A stretch of DNA of 64,000 bases from Lumbricus rubellus (lineage: Eukaryota > Annelida > Clitellata > Crassiclitellata > Lumbricidae), in assembly GCA_945859605.1 (NCBI GenBank), contig OX243828.1, positions 26,364,949 to 26,428,948 on the forward strand, read 5' to 3'. Below, in pieces: positions 1-12,299 of the stretch. The first letter of the stretch is position 1; every line of letters starts with the position of its first letter. The position numbers were made by a program, and so were the translations under genes. The notes beneath the pieces are model-generated. The model had not been told where the DNA came from. It ran no database searches and saw only the letters and a list, made by a program, of their open reading frames with translations.

Positions 1-388
1 GGCCACCGAACAGTCCGGACTTGAATCCCGTAGACTATTCGATCTGGGTAATGCTTCAGCAGCTTGTCGACAGGCAGAGAATTCGAGATATTGAACATTT
101 GAAAGAAGTTCTGACCGCATGCTGGGACGAAATCAGCGAGGACACTATCAATCGGGCTATTGGACAGTTTCGCAAGCGATTATCATTGGTTATCGCAGCA
201 AACGGAGGACATATTGAACATCACTGAAATTTTACAGTTCATTCAATGTTATATTAAATGCCAAACCAATGCCATTTTTCTGTGTCATTTCTGTCTAATG
301 ATAGTTTTAAGGCGATAATTACTTTGATTATTCAAGCGATGCAATTGCAAAAACAAATCGTCCGGTTTTTTCTGCGCCACCCTGTACA
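1..388 (+). mobile_element. Mariner-like transposon, 3' part, cut by the window edge
   Basis: The reading frame from the left edge to 227 encodes the C-terminal part of a mariner-type transposase. It has the hallmark PNSPDLNPVDY followed by a helical tail ending GGHIEHH. Downstream, 340-387 reaches a terminus reading TGCGCCACCCTGTA. That is the inverted match of the terminus CAGGGTGACGC found at 18998. The sequence around 20-60 is the uninterrupted version of the site at 19620-19970, where a hAT element has landed. The 5' part lies outside the window, so intactness cannot be judged. Confidence 0.85.
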
Positions 389-1520
389 CTGTAACCGGTT
401 GCGTTCTGCAAACCGGATTGTTCAATAAAGGATAATAATAATAATTATTATTATTTACACTAGAACTCTACACCAGACAGGACCTTAACTTGACCGACAA
501 CCACCGTAGCACCACGCAGTGGTTGATTTTTTTAGCTTGCTTGCCCTTTCCGCATGCATGATCATTGATCCTTCTGTTGGTTTGGTAGAGTCGACTATTT
601 TCTATCCAAGTCGTGCCTTACTCAGATGATGGACACTCCAGATTATTACGAACAGGTGTTCTGAACTTTATTTGAAGTTTGTCAATTTCAAAAGACGTGA
701 TACCGAGATTAAATCTACGAATTTTATTGCGCTTCGTTCATTTGTAAATAGGCCTATCACACAGAGACCTGAGCGCAGCCATGAATCAGTTAGAATAAGA
801 TGAAATTAAGAAAGACAAAGCAAAGTTTGTTCTATTGTTTAGCATTATTTTTATCTGAATGAAAAATATGATTAGGCTACCTCTCAGAACAGCATTCATG
901 CTTCACTGCGACGCACTTGCAACGGGTAGGTCTAAGGCCTACATGTATTTCATGAGTCGCAGTGCATAATTGATTGCAGTTCATCTTGCGATTGCATAGT
1001 CAAAGTGAAAACAAATGGTTGACGCATGGTTCGTTTTTTCTAACTATGGTTCTGTAGGCAATATACAGCAAAAAGAATAAGATAAAAGTCGGGATAACGA
1101 TTCTACATTTCCAAACAAGTAATTTAGCCTAGTGTAGAAGATTAATTTGTTATTCTGCTTTCAATAGAAAACAATAGACCAAAATGCGGAGGAGAATAGG
1201 TCTACTACCGTAGAAGAATAAATGTACGAGCTCACTCCAGTAAAAACAACAACGATAAAAATGGATTTTTACGGAGATCGGATCAAAATCAAGAATGAGA
1301 AATTGCTAGGTTTGCCCATTTATGATCGTTATAGGTCCATGTTAACTAAGGTTCAGCTGTTCAAATCCTTGAACAGCGACTGTGGTTCTAGAGTTTCTTC
1401 ACGGTAAGGGATCACATTGATATTTTGTTCGTGGAACAAGATTTCTGGAGAGCACAGCAAACATCGGAGTAATCAAAGTAAATTAACGTTTTAGCGTTCT
1501 AAAAATAATTATTCGCCGAT
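389..1520. other. No recognisable gene or element
   Basis: AT-rich sequence with a short AAT run near 436-455 and several AGGCCTA motifs. A 61-codon ORF at 1222-1407 has no family resemblance I recognise and no supporting splice or start context. Confidence 0.5.
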
Positions 1521-1529
1521 AATAATTTT

Positions 1530-1960
1530 AGCCCTGAACGACCTGATTTTCCGCAGCTTAGTTCGAGCCGGCTACCCTTCAGCCAAGGAACCGGTTGGCC
1601 TCCTGAGAACTGACGGAAAGAGACCCGACGGTCTCACTCTCATCTCTTGGCGTGCGGGACGCAGTCACGCAGCCTGGTCTGGGATGTGACGGTCACAGAC
1701 TACTGCTTCATATCTCCCAAACACTTCTCGGACTGCCGGGGCAGCGGCCGAGATGGCAGCTGCTCGGAAAAATACCAAATACATGCAAATCGCAACGGTC
1801 CATCACTTGTCCGTCTGGTCTTTGGAAACCATGGGCCCAGTGAATGCTGAGGGCAGGATTTCTATTCCCTCTAAGCAGCCGGGCGCAATCCATCTTCTTC
1901 CCTCCCTCTTCCTGGGTCGGCCAGGAGGGCAATATGTTATCTAGTCCATTCCTCTGAGGA
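1530..1960 (+). pseudogene. LINE reverse-transcriptase C-terminal fragment (GGPDGLRPQ/NAFN-type family)
   Basis: Overlapping frames carry pieces of a LINE polyprotein C-terminus: KRPDG then [15 protein letters not shown], and a late LVFGNHGPS block that corresponds to the family's 'LAFETLGP' region. Frame changes near 1680 and 1830 break it. Fragments of what looks like the same family are at 20300-21450 (minus, RT core) and 42850-43190 (plus, middle). Family assignment rests on remembered motif order. Confidence 0.55.
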
Positions 1961-2154
1961 ATGAAGGTTTCTAAGATGGGGAGGGGATTTGGGGAGGGGA
2001 TATGTCCCTCCCCATAAGAAAGTTTTTGATTTCGTATTGGAATTTCAGCATTTTAAGCTGTCATTTTTACCGCTGCTATAATATTGTTTAAGTGGAGGGA
2101 ATGTTGAAAAGTGATGTCTAGGATTTAATAAATAGGCCTATACTTACAATAATA

Positions 2155-2278
<124 letters not shown>

Positions 2279-2639
2279 TTTTCACATTATAATGGTACAA
2301 GCTGTTTACGATGTTATGGGCCTACTAGTAAAATTACTCTAGCACTTCAGTGCTGATAAAAGAGTGGCTTGAGATTTCGATACATATACTTATCAAGTTC
2401 TGCAACTCAGTTCTGCTGGTGATGGACTGTATGATGATGAATAATTGCTGACGAGAGTAAACTTATCCATATAGCCGATAGCGGCTTATAGCCTATTTGT
2501 TGCAATTAAATAAGCTTATCTCTATTGTCCAAGACGGTCATGAATTGCTGACCAAAATAGGCCTACATTTAGCAGAAATTGTTACAAATGGTACACTGTA
2601 CACAAACCAAGCAAGAACTACAAAAATGCCCAATTTGGG

Positions 2640-2890
2640 TATTGTATTGTATTGTATCTATAAATTTATAAAGCGCCTCTCACAGTGCACACCAATCAGA
2701 GGCGCTCCCAGTACGTTAGACCAAGAGAGAGAAAAATAGTCTTGAGACACCGAAAAGAGGCATTTGGCCCACCAGTTAATATGGAGGAACGCGTTGAAGG
2801 AGGAAGCTGAGATGGGTAGCCATGTCCTTAGCGCCTCTGATCAGTGTGCTCTGCGAGAGGCGTTAGCCTACATGAATTTATGGATAGAGT
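2640..2890. repeat. Foldback pair of L2-type LINE 3' ends
   Basis: The left arm starts with a (TATTG)n tail followed by TATAAAGCGCCTCT and GAGGCGCTCCCAGT. The right arm carries the inverted form, AGCGCCTCTGATCAG and then GAGAGGCGTTA. The same GAGGCGCTCCC core recurs at 21700, 40640, 44070 and 45385 beside other short tails. I read this as two L2-like 3' ends in head-to-head orientation. Confidence 0.6.
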
Positions 2891-3292
2891 ACAATGCAGT
2901 ATAATGAAAATACAACGTAGGCCTGCGGACTAATGATGTTGTTTTACTAAGTGTTCAATGAACAAAACATTTTTAAATTTGAGTCTGAACATTGAAATAT
3001 AACATTGGAGAAAAACCATTTAGTTGTATAACAATAGTAATTGTACAAGTATTAATATTAAATCATATTCATTATAATATTGTGTCATTTATTAAAATTA
3101 TAAATAGTAAATAATATTATTACAAATACTGTTTCGTAAATTTTATCATGGTATATTATAGTAGGCCTATAACAGTTCATGTGATGCAAAATGGAAATAG
3201 TAGGCCTATAGCTACAAACTATTGCCATTAGACTGTCAAAATTTTCTATGGGGGGAGAGTAATTTCAGAAAAACTTCCTTAGGGATGCCTAG
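2891..3292. other. AT-rich, nothing recognised
   Basis: Very AT-rich (TTAATATTAAATCAT-like runs) with two AGGCCTAT motifs. No ORF or repeat structure was seen. Confidence 0.5.
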
Positions 3293-3301
3293 ATTGAACA
3301 C

Positions 3302-4868
3302 GGTGACCCGTCATAATAGCCCCCTCAAAACAGCCCCGTCAAAACAGCCCCGTCATAACAGCCCAACGACAAAATAGCCCCGTCATAATCGCCCAACGAC
3401 AAAACAGCCCAGAAAAATTCAGTTCCCGACAAAATAGCCCCGTCGAAATACATGTAGCCCCGTCAAAACAGCCCGTGTAAACAGTTCTGCGAAAACAGTC
3501 CATTCATAGACGACACGGACAACTATTTCGGACATATAAAAACAAAAATTCATCCAGCTTCCATTTCTTAGGCGTTTTATCATTCATCCACCTTCTATTT
3601 AAGATCGTCAATCCAGCCTATATTTCAGATCTATAAAACCTTCGTCCAGCTTCGATTTCTCAAGCGTTTGATCATCCATCCAGCTTCAGATTAAAATATA
3701 CATAGGCCTACCATCATCCTGCTTCCATTACTTAAGCGTTTTATCATTCATCCAGCTTTTATTTGAGATCCATAAGATCTGACAACGACAAATTCCGCAC
3801 TTTGATGAAGCCGCACGTAGGCTACCGCCCGAATCTAGGCCTATAAAGGATGACTGATTTATGAGCCGAAATAAAGTCCAACGTTAGTTATGATAGAAGC
3901 TGGATGTATGATAAAACGCTTGAGAAATGGAAGCTGGGAATTCGCTTTAGAAATCGAAGCTGGATGAATATTTTAAATAGAAGCTGAATGGATGATCGAG
4001 GTTTTATAGATATTCAATAGAAGCTGGATGAATGATAAAACGCTTAAGAAATGGAAGCTGGATGAAGGTATCTTTAAATTTTCAATAGAAGCTGGATGAA
4101 GGTTTTATAGATCTTAAATAGAAGCTGGATGAATGATGAAACGTTTAAGAAATGGAAGCTGGATGAAGGTATTTATATTTTAAATAGAAGCTGGATGGAT
4201 GATCAAACGCTTGAGAAATCGAAGCTGGATGAAGGTTTTTAGATCTTAAATGGAAGCTGGATGAATGATAAAACGCTTGAAAAATGGAAGCGAGACGAAG
4301 GTATTTATATTTTCAATTGAAGCTGGATGGATGATCAAATGCTTGAAAAATTGAAGCTGGACGAAGGTTTTATAGAGCTTAAATAGAAGCTGGATGAATG
4401 ATAAAACGCTTAAGAAATAAAAGCGGGATGAAGGTATTTATATTTTAAATTGAAGCTGGATGGATGATCAAAATCTTGAAAAATTGAAGCTGGATGAAGG
4501 TTTTATAGATCTGAAATATAGGCTGGATTGAAGATCTTAAATAGAAGGTAGATGTATGATAAAACGCGAAGTTCGTTTACCAACGCGATCATTTCCGGAA
4601 GTCATCTTAAACTTTACAAGCATTATTTTTATCAATTCGGCTTCCTTAAAAATACGTTAATTTTGTCAGCCTGTTTTTTCACGAAAATCGTGTTAATCCG
4701 CGACTTTGTCGGTCCCCGTCAAAATATCCCCGGGCTGTTCTGACGGGGCTATTTTGACGGGGCTGTTTTGTCGTTGGGCGATTATGACGGGGCTGTTTTG
4801 TCGTTGGGCGATTATGACGGGGCTGTTTTGACGGGGCTATTTTGACCGGGCTATTATGACGGGGTGCC
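3302..4868. mobile_element. MULE-like element A with word-array termini
   Basis: Both ends are arrays of a short word in inverted orientation: CCCCGTCAAAACAGC on the left (3302-3480) and GACGGGGCTGTTTTG on the right (4724-4868). The flanks carry a perfect 9-bp target duplication ATTGAACAC at 3293-3301 and 4869-4877, the size usual for Mutator-like elements. The interior (3540-4555) is a second, larger inverted array. Its units read CATCCAGCTTCCATTTC on the left and GGAAGCTGGATGAA on the right, with spacers containing AAAACGCTT. No transposase ORF is present, so it is non-autonomous. MULE assignment is inferred from target-site size and from element B. Confidence 0.8.
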
Positions 4869-5071
4869 ATTGAACACTGTCCTCCATGGTCGGTTCCCCC
4901 TCCCTATCGACGTGAGTTTTGGCTCTTTTCTGATTCCCTCTGTTTTTCACTGGGCTCAAGCTGCGCCCACCATGTATAAGGATAGAAGCCCCTGGCTGAG
5001 GGCTTGGTCTTTATTTCAGCATGAGGACAGGCACTCAACACAATGAATGATGATGCACGCGAGACCTCCTA

Positions 5072-5396
5072 CAGGGTGCGCCAAAAAAGTCACCCCTACG
5101 GTTTTTAGCCCATATCTTGGCAAAACATACGAATTTTTAAATGCAACTTTACAGTCTTAAAGGCAATTCATATTTACGTACAATGGTTCAAATTGCAACA
5201 AAATATTTCAAACAGAACAAAAGTTATATCACTTTCAGTGAAGCCACCACCCGTTTTTTGACGATTCAAAAACGAAACGCAACAAAAATTAGGTTTTTTG
5301 CCAATATCATGGCCAGAAGTAAGAATTTCAAAATGAATCTTTACGTGTTTAAAGACAATTCACATTTACACATGGTTGCCAGCGCCTCAGTATAAT
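5072..5396 (+). mobile_element. Mariner-type MITE, one end only
   Basis: Begins CAGGGTGCGCCAAAAAAG after TA, as does the complete copy at 36247-37415. The shared interior includes the TTACAGTCTTAAAG block and ACGATTCAAAAACG. The second terminus is missing, so it is truncated. Confidence 0.7.
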
Positions 5397-5827
5397 TATG
5401 ATCCAGCGATTCAATGCGGTTGCATTCAGCGGGGCCTTTCCACCACAGGATCTCAACGACGATTAGGTGCCGTTTCAGATGCTGTTATTCTGTTCTTAAT
5501 TAATGTATAAGTCCCTGAGGGATCCTATATACCTCGAGGCAAATTTTTTTATAATTTTAAATATAAGTCGAATTATTGAAAATAAGTTTGATGGATAAAG
5601 TATTAACGAAATATGCTTCGTGTAATAGAATAAGTGAATAATTATGTGATCCACTAATCCTGGACGCTGGAAACTTAGAACGCTAAATCGATAGATCGCC
5701 CTGACGAGTTCGACAATACTTGCTGTACGTTCCTGTGATCGGCCAAATACCCCACGCAGGCAACTGAGGCATTGTCATAAGAAATAACGTAGGCCTACAT
5801 TGTTGCAATGAGGATCGACGGTCACTC
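5397..5827. other. No recognisable feature
   Basis: Unique-looking sequence between the truncated MITE and element B. Short ORFs here lack family motifs. Confidence 0.45.
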
Positions 5828-5835
5828 TCCTCAAG

Positions 5836-6620
5836 GGTATGCGGACCTTTCGTCCAAGGACGATTCGTCACGGACTGTTCGTCATAGCCTGTTCGTCAAG
5901 CGGACGATTCGTCAAAGGACTTTCGTCCACGGACGATTCGTCATGCGTAATGAATTACAACGTTCATCGTGTCAATCGTATCAGTATAGGTCTACTGATA
6001 AACTCCTTGTAGATATGCAGCTTTATGCTTCTGGCAATCTCTTTCCAACCCTTCAAGTAATAGCCAAAGACTTGGGTGACTGCACATGAACAGCGATTGC
6101 ATCCCGTGGTGCCATCCATCGACAATGTTGGTTGTTCTTGCTATCCCGTCACCGGCCGATTCGTACTGGTTCCACAAAGGGAGTGCAAAGGTAGTAGCAG
6201 CATAGTTCCCACCTCTTCCCCGTAATCGCCTCCCCCTGACGTATGTGTGTTCGAAATAAGATAGCAGTTCATTCATTTTTTCATGTTGTGGCATATCCTC
6301 TGTAAGAATATCAAATGCACTCACTGCGTCGTCTATTGGAACGTGCATGTCGGCTGGAGGTGATTATTAGCGATGACCCGTATGTGACGAATATGGGTTA
6401 CTTTAGGGCTAATAAAATCACTCCATGTGGGATGGGCGCTACACAGATAGTCGTTTCTGTACAACTTTGACTGAAATTAAGGAAGGTTGTACGGTGACGA
6501 ACCGTCCGCATGACGAATCGTCCGTGGACGAAACATCCTCTGACGAATCGTCCGCTTGACGAACAGGCTATGATCAACAGTCCGTGACGAATCGTTCTTG
6601 GACGAAACGTCCCTGATTCC
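5836..6620. mobile_element. MULE-like element B, carries a transposase remnant
   Basis: The left end (5846-5948) is built from the words GGACGATTCGTC and CGGACTGTTCGTC. The right end (6490-6615) holds the inverted forms GACGAATCGTCCG and GACGAAACGTCC. The 8-bp direct repeat TCCTCAAG flanks it (5828-5835 and 6621-6628), and 8-9 bp fits Mutator-like target duplication. Between the ends, on the minus strand, is a MULE-type transposase C-terminal fragment (5992-6348). This is the only word-array element here with coding sequence, so it links the group to the MULE superfamily. Confidence 0.8.
5992..6348 (-). pseudogene. MULE-type transposase C-terminal fragment
   Basis: A 118-codon frame. Its motif order (YFEHTYV, an RG-rich spacer RRLRGRGG, ALPLWNQYE, then RTTNIVDGWHHGMQS, CSHPSLW and LLLEGL) matches the region downstream of the catalytic core in MULE transposases linked to FLYWCH-like zinc fingers. 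In those the usual signature is TWN-x-YE followed by RTNNxVEGWHR. The DDE catalytic core and N-terminus are absent, so this cannot be an active enzyme. It lies inside element B. Homology is recalled, not computed. Confidence 0.75.
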
Positions 6621-6628
6621 TCCTCAAG

Positions 6629-6960
6629 ATGTCTATGCTAAAAGCAACCGAACCGTTAAAGCTTCTTATTTGCTATCCACACCTCTGCGGTCGGATAATA
6701 CTAGTTAGGTCTATATAGGTTTAAATCGCAGAGGAAAACAATCCTGCTGGAAGAATTCGAGCTAATAATGCTCTTAATAGTAGTTCTCTGTCTTATCGGA
6801 TCTATTGACACACTAAAGTCTTGACAAAGTTGAATAATTATTAAGATTATCAGCTTGATAGAGAAGTAGTATAATTATATACCTACGTTACTGTACGTGT
6901 AGGCCTACGTACGGTCTACAACTGAATTGGGTAAAGTGTGAAGCATTCGTAATGTATTGT
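6629..6960. other. No recognisable feature
   Basis: AT-rich spacer between element B and the 3' end of the LINE to its right. One AGGCCTAC motif is present near 6901. Confidence 0.45.
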
Positions 6961-7896
6961 AGCAATGGCTGGAACTGCCTATATTCTGCCCCTAGCATTA
7001 GGATTTAGCCGCACTCTTCGGTTATCAATTTCTCTTCAATTTCTCTTCCGTCAAGCGCAAGATGATGCCTTTACAAGACGTTTCCAAGTTGCTCTGTCTC
7101 TGGTCTTATCCACTGCTCTTCGTATGTCCAAGCCATTCATTTCTAGGTCCTCCATCACGTTCTTCATCCATGTCTAATTGGTATTCCTCTGCTTCTTTCT
7201 CCCTCTGTTTGTTCATATAGCTGGCAATCGTTTCTCATCCGTGTTACATGTCCGATCCAAGTCAGCCTTCTCTTCCTGATTCTGTCGATTACTGTTTCTT
7301 TTCGTTCGGTTTCTTCACGAGTTATTTCGTTGCGTATCGTTTCTATCCTCGATCTGCACAGTATTCCTCTCAGCCAGCTCATCTCTGCTACCAGCAGTCT
7401 TCTTTCATCTTCTTTTATCAGGCACCAGCATTCTGAGCCATATACAATTATACATGTAGCAGCACTGGTATAACCAGATATTCATACAGCTTTACTTTGG
7501 TTCTTGTCGATATATTCTTAGATCCCCATAGCCTTCTGACTTCTGAGTCTGCCAAACATTGCTGAAGCCAGGCTAATTCTGCGTTTTATGTCTTTTGTGC
7601 ATTGGGCATCTTCAGTTATACCAGGCCACCCAAGTACACGAATTCCGTCACCTGCTGCAGTGGTTCGCCTTCCAATCTGATCTCAATCTTCTCGTGCTGT
7701 TTTCCTATAATCATTGTCTTGGTCTTTTCGCATTTATTTTTAGTCCCAATCTTTTACTACAGTTGTGTACTTTGTCCGTCAACGTTTGTAGGTGATCTGG
7801 TGAATCTTGCATCATTTCTGTTGTGATGTTATCTTCACCTGGTGTTTTCCTCGTTTTTTGATGTCCTATTGCTGCTTCTACTTCCTCCTTTAGTAT

Positions 7897-9354
7897 TGTG
7901 GCGGACCCGGGGGTTCGAACTAGACACCAGGATGACTGCCCCCGGTCCGTTCACTCGAGTGGTAAGGCAGGGTAGGGCTCCCGATGGTATTTCAGGAGAC
8001 TTGAAGAATGTGAACAACTTTATTAAGAAACAAACTAAAACAATCCTTCAATCGCAAAGTTTCACTATTCTGAACGTAACGTCCGCTTATCGAATTCCGC
8101 AGTTCCAACACATTACATCAAACCGCAAACCGAGTATCAAAGTGTCCGACGCAATACAGTTCTGCAAGTCCTTTCTCTGTTCTCAACGTAAAAACTATGT
8201 CCGCTTATCGAATGACTTCAAACCGCAACAAAGTGTCAACTAAAGTGTCTTTCGCGATACAGTTCTGCAAGTCCTTTTCGGAACGACGATGATGTTCTCC
8301 ATTCGTGTTCGTTCGTACTTGCGCGACTGTGCGTCGTCACTCTTCGTGTCCTCGTGACTGAACTGGCGACTGTCGACTGCCGGTTCCTTATATAGTCGAC
8401 CAGGCTCGGAGGAGAACATAAGGGAACATCAGGGAACATAAAGGGAACACGCGGGAACATAGGGAAAATGAGGGAACATAAGGGAACATAAGAAACATGA
8501 GGGAACATAGGGAACATAGGGAACACGAGGGAACATCAGTGGAACATGAGGAACATCAATGAAACATAAGGAACACGAGGAAACATAAGGAACATCAAGG
8601 GAACATAGGGAACATACGGAACATAGAAAACATGGGGGAACATAGGGAACATAGGGAACATAAGGAACATGAGGGAACATCAGAGGAACATGAGGAACAT
8701 AGGGAACATCAAGGGAACATGAGGAACATCAAGGGAACATAAGGAACATAAGGGAACATAGGGAACATCAGGGAACATCAGAGGAACATAAAGGGAACAT
8801 ACGGAACATAGGGAACATGAGGGAACATGGGGAACATAAGGAACAAAATGAACATGAGGGAACATCGAGGGAACATAGGGAACACGAGGGAACATAGGGA
8901 ACATAGGGAACATAAAGGGAACATAAGGAACATGAGGAAACATAAGGAACATACGGAACATACGGAACACAAAAGAACATGAGGGAACATGGGGAACATA
9001 GAGAACATAAGGAACATGAGGGAACATCAGAGGAACATGAGGAACATAGGGAACATCAAGGGAACATGAGGAACATCAAGGGAACATAAGGAACATAAGG
9101 GAACATAGGGAACATAAGGAACATAAGAGAACATCAGAGGAACATAAAGAGAACATACGGAACATAAGGGAACACGCGGGAACAAAGGAACATCAGGGAA
9201 CATCAGAGGAACATAAAGGGAACACACGGAACATAAGGGAACACGCGGGAACAAAGGAACATAAGGAACATAAAGGGAAGACAAGGAACATACAGAACAT
9301 CAAGGAAACAAAAAGGGGCAGTTAAAAACAGAGCGCCCAGCCAGGTCCGCTACA
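7897..9354. mobile_element. LTR-like insertion (TG...CA) inside LINE W
   Basis: The insertion starts TGTGGCGGACC and ends GGTCCGCTACA, and is flanked by GTAT (7893-7896 and 9355-9358), or AGTAT if the shared A is counted. TG...CA ends and a 4-5-bp duplication suggest a solo LTR. The LINE reading frame is continuous across the site once the insertion is removed. The left 500 bp is ordinary sequence. The right 900 bp is a minisatellite (8411-9300). A hAT-like or other DNA element cannot be excluded. Confidence 0.6.
8411..9300. repeat. GGGAACATA-type minisatellite, about 890 bp
   Basis: About 85-90 copies of a 9-11-bp unit of the form (A)GGGAACATA/C with variable A/G spacing. On the minus strand it is open in all frames and reads as MFPxVPYVP-type repeats. 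That follows from the unit having few stop codons and is not evidence of a protein. Confidence 0.9.
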
Positions 9355-10960
9355 GTATGTTTTCCATGTGTTCCTGGATATTACTTGTCAGCATTTCCTC
9401 TAGCACTCTTTCAGCCGTCGGGTTCTTATCATTGTACAGCTCTTCATAGTATTCTTTAATCTCTGCTTTGTCTTCCAACAGCTTTCCATTCCTGTCTTTT
9501 TTGTTGTCATTTTTTTATTAACTGTGCCACATACTTCCTTTATTATTCTAAAAAGCTCCCTGGTGCTTTGTATCTCTGCGTTTCCTTCTGCTTCCAGGCA
9601 TTTATCTTCCAGCCACTCCTCTTTGCATTGTTTTGATTTCTTGTTAATCTGTCTCGTTAGCTTATTGTTTCCTGTTTTCTTCGCTGTGTGTTTTAGTTGC
9701 TTTCCTTTCTATTTTCTCGTCACTCAGCCTAAGCACCTCTTGAGATATCCACGGTGCACCCTTCCTTTTTCCCTTGTATCCAAGTATCTGTTGTGCTGTC
9801 TATGTATAGATGTCCCTTATCTCCTTCCATGTTTCCTCCACTGTGTCCTTACTCCTCCCATTTGTCTGTCTCCATTTGTCCTGTAGCATGATATTGTATT
9901 GTTGCTTAGCTGTTTCCTCTCCCAATCTTTCATCGTTGAACCTTCTTGTGATCTTCTCTCTCTTTGTTGTTTTTAATTTTATCTTTATTCCCGCCAATAC
10001 CAAATTGTGGTCTGATGCTACATATGGCTTTGAGAAGGCTCTGCACATTGTCACATTGCTTTTCCACCTATTGTTTAAAAACCCATGATATGAAGCCTCT
10101 CATATTTTTTGTTATTCGATTTGGTGCCTCCCATGTCCACTCCCTGCTTTCCTTCCTTTGGTGAAATGCTGTGTTCATAACTCTGAGGTTGTTGCTTATG
10201 CAGAAGTTGAGTAGTCTCTCTCCTCTTTGATTCTCCTCTCCGTATCCAAATTTTCTCAGTGCTCCCTTCCATGTTTCCCAGTCTTTTCTTACTTTTGCGT
10301 TAAACTCTCCCATTACTATGGTCATCTCTTGGCTTGGCGTGTTCTGTATCGTGCTCTGCAATGCTTCGTAGAATTCGTCTATCTCCTCTTCAGTTGAGTT
10401 TGATGTTAGTGCGTATACTTGGACAATCGTCACCTTTCCACTTGATGTTCTGAATCTTTGCCTTTAGTACCCTGGGTCCCACTGCTACATACCCAATCAT
10501 GGCCCTGGCCGCTTCTTTCTTCATAATGAGTGCAACCCCGTCTTGATGCTTGTTGTCCTTTCTTCCCGAGTATATGCTCTTGTAATCGTCCTTATCAAAC
10601 TCTCCAGCTCCTGTCCTTCTCATCTCCAAAATTCCGAGTATACTCCACTTCACATCTTTCAGTTGGTGCAGCAGTATATCTAATTGCCCAGCTGCATACA
10701 GTGTTCTTACATTCCTAGCTCCTATGTATGTCTCCTCTCTGCAGTTAAACAACTGTTGATCTCTGTTATTCCTCCTTGTGCCAGGGTTTCGCTGAATGAC
10801 GACCTGAGTGGCCTGGCTAATACCACTCCTGCCGGGCGCGGTTCCCCTGCTCTTTCGTGAAGGAGCCCCGTTAACGTCGTAATCTGTATTCATAATTGTG
10901 ACGCCGTGGCTCGAAACCCGTCGTTTGTCGGTTCCTAGATAATGCGCTAGACTAGATGCC

Positions 10961-11950
10961 GAAATAGGCGAGAGGGGTCAAGAATGCAGTTTATTTTTCA
11001 GTTCAGCAAATGACTGTAAATTCGCCCTAATTTGCGAAGTAGTGAACCGATTTTGATGCCGTTTGCGTTATCTGATTCATAACATATGCCTCTAATGCCC
11101 AGAAAAATTGCAGAATAATGACCTAGTGGATTCGGCAGACTTGGATTACACGAATATTCAGTAACTTTTCGTTTGGTTTTCTCACTAAAAACTAATGAAA
11201 GATTCAAACAAGCATAATTTCAGTTAGAAAAAAGATATTTTCATTCTGTTAAAAGCATTTTAGAGCTTGTTCATTGTAGCATATGACTAAATCAAAAGGT
11301 CAAAAACCGACATATGACGGGTTTTGTACCCTGTTTCACATATTTGTTTCAGTCATGTAAAGGTTTCTTGGTCCTATACCAGGTGGTGACCAACCCTCTC
11401 CTGGCAGGGTAAGGAGACTGTTGTGCCCTTAAGGCTTCTTCCGCCCTTATATGTCCTTCCAACACCCGCATCCTGCGTTAGCCAGCACTTTCAGGCTTCC
11501 CGGTGAGCCCGTCCACCTCGCGTGACGCCCTAGGTGGTACTTCGACCAAAAGTCTTCACCACTGATGGCATAGCCTCACCGGGCTATCCCCTACTTGGCT
11601 GTTCACCCTCCCACCGCGGGAAACAATTTGTAGCTTTATCTCTAGAGTACTATTCAAAAACATTTTCAACCTAGTAAAGCTAGATCAAAATTTTTAACCT
11701 AACAAACATTGGATCAATTAATATTAATTCAAGCAAAATATTTATTTATGTTGCATATATAAAAAAAACTTACATATAAATCCTTTGTAAAATTAGTTGT
11801 ATGTAACTTGCTGCGTTCTGCCAGCCTGAAGTTTTGATTAAACGAAAATTGATTGATTGATTGATTGAGGTGCAGGTAGGACTTTGGGAGAGAATCTTCG
11901 TTTATACACCCCGGGCCATAAAATTATCTGTCCTATCGTAAGTTTCTTCT
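10961..11950. other. Intergenic, possible old repeat at 11370-11630
   Basis: 11370-11630 is GC-richer (CCAGGTGGTGACC, then CCACCGCGGG) than its AT-rich flanks and looks like a dispersed repeat. I cannot assign it. Nothing else is recognised. Confidence 0.4.
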
Positions 11951-12028
11951 TATGGCTTGAACATTATGCAACGAAGTTACATAGATTTAACGTTTTGTAA
12001 AGAGAGCTGCCCGTGTGGTTGCAGTGTT

Positions 12029-12079
12029 GCTCCCTCCCTCCCTCCCTCCCTCCCTCGCTCGCTCCCTCACTCTGTCCCT

Positions 12080-12158
<79 letters not shown>

Positions 12159-12186
12159 CAACACACACACACACAACACACACACT
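12029..12186. repeat. Compound microsatellite (CCCT)n-(CT)n-(CA)n
   Basis: CCCT units (12029-12079), a C run, about 60 bp of CT, then CA interrupted by CCA and ACA. The SLSLS/HTHT ORFs here are artefacts. It lies about 340 bp upstream of the receptor start codon. Confidence 0.95.
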
Positions 12187-12299
12187 TGTTCATTTCGCTA
12201 AATATTTTTAAAAAATTACTGGATTTGGGCTGTTCAAATAGGGAAATGTATGTAAGCTACCGTTTTGACCGAGACCTTCTGCCTTCCAATTTGTTTTAA

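Larger units (their letters stand above)
6965..10960 (-). mobile_element. RTE-like LINE (W), internally deleted and split by an insertion
   Basis: Read on the minus strand from 10893, frames give a LINE endonuclease (RNVRTLYAAGQLD, then VQVYALTSNSTEEEIDEFY, VMGEFNAKV and a GERLLNFC block). A linker to RT follows near 9360-9500. After the insertion at 7897-9354 the frame resumes with LKEEVEAAIGHQKTRKTPGED and then jumps within about 30 codons to KRLGLKIN. The RT palm with its YADD box is therefore deleted. The 3' part is degraded (EFVYLGGLV, IRKRRLTWIGHVTRM and a C-terminal block near 6965-7177). Several stops and frameshifts make it inactive. RTE-like assignment comes from overall domain style. 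Confidence 0.75.

Noticed and set aside
7910..7960. GGGTTCGAAC box near the LTR-like start
   Set aside because: A lone B-box-like string with no cloverleaf around it.
8236..9284. Overlapping minus-strand ORFs of MFPxVPYVP repeats
   Set aside because: They arise from a short minisatellite unit lacking stop codons in any frame. No start context, domain or splice evidence.
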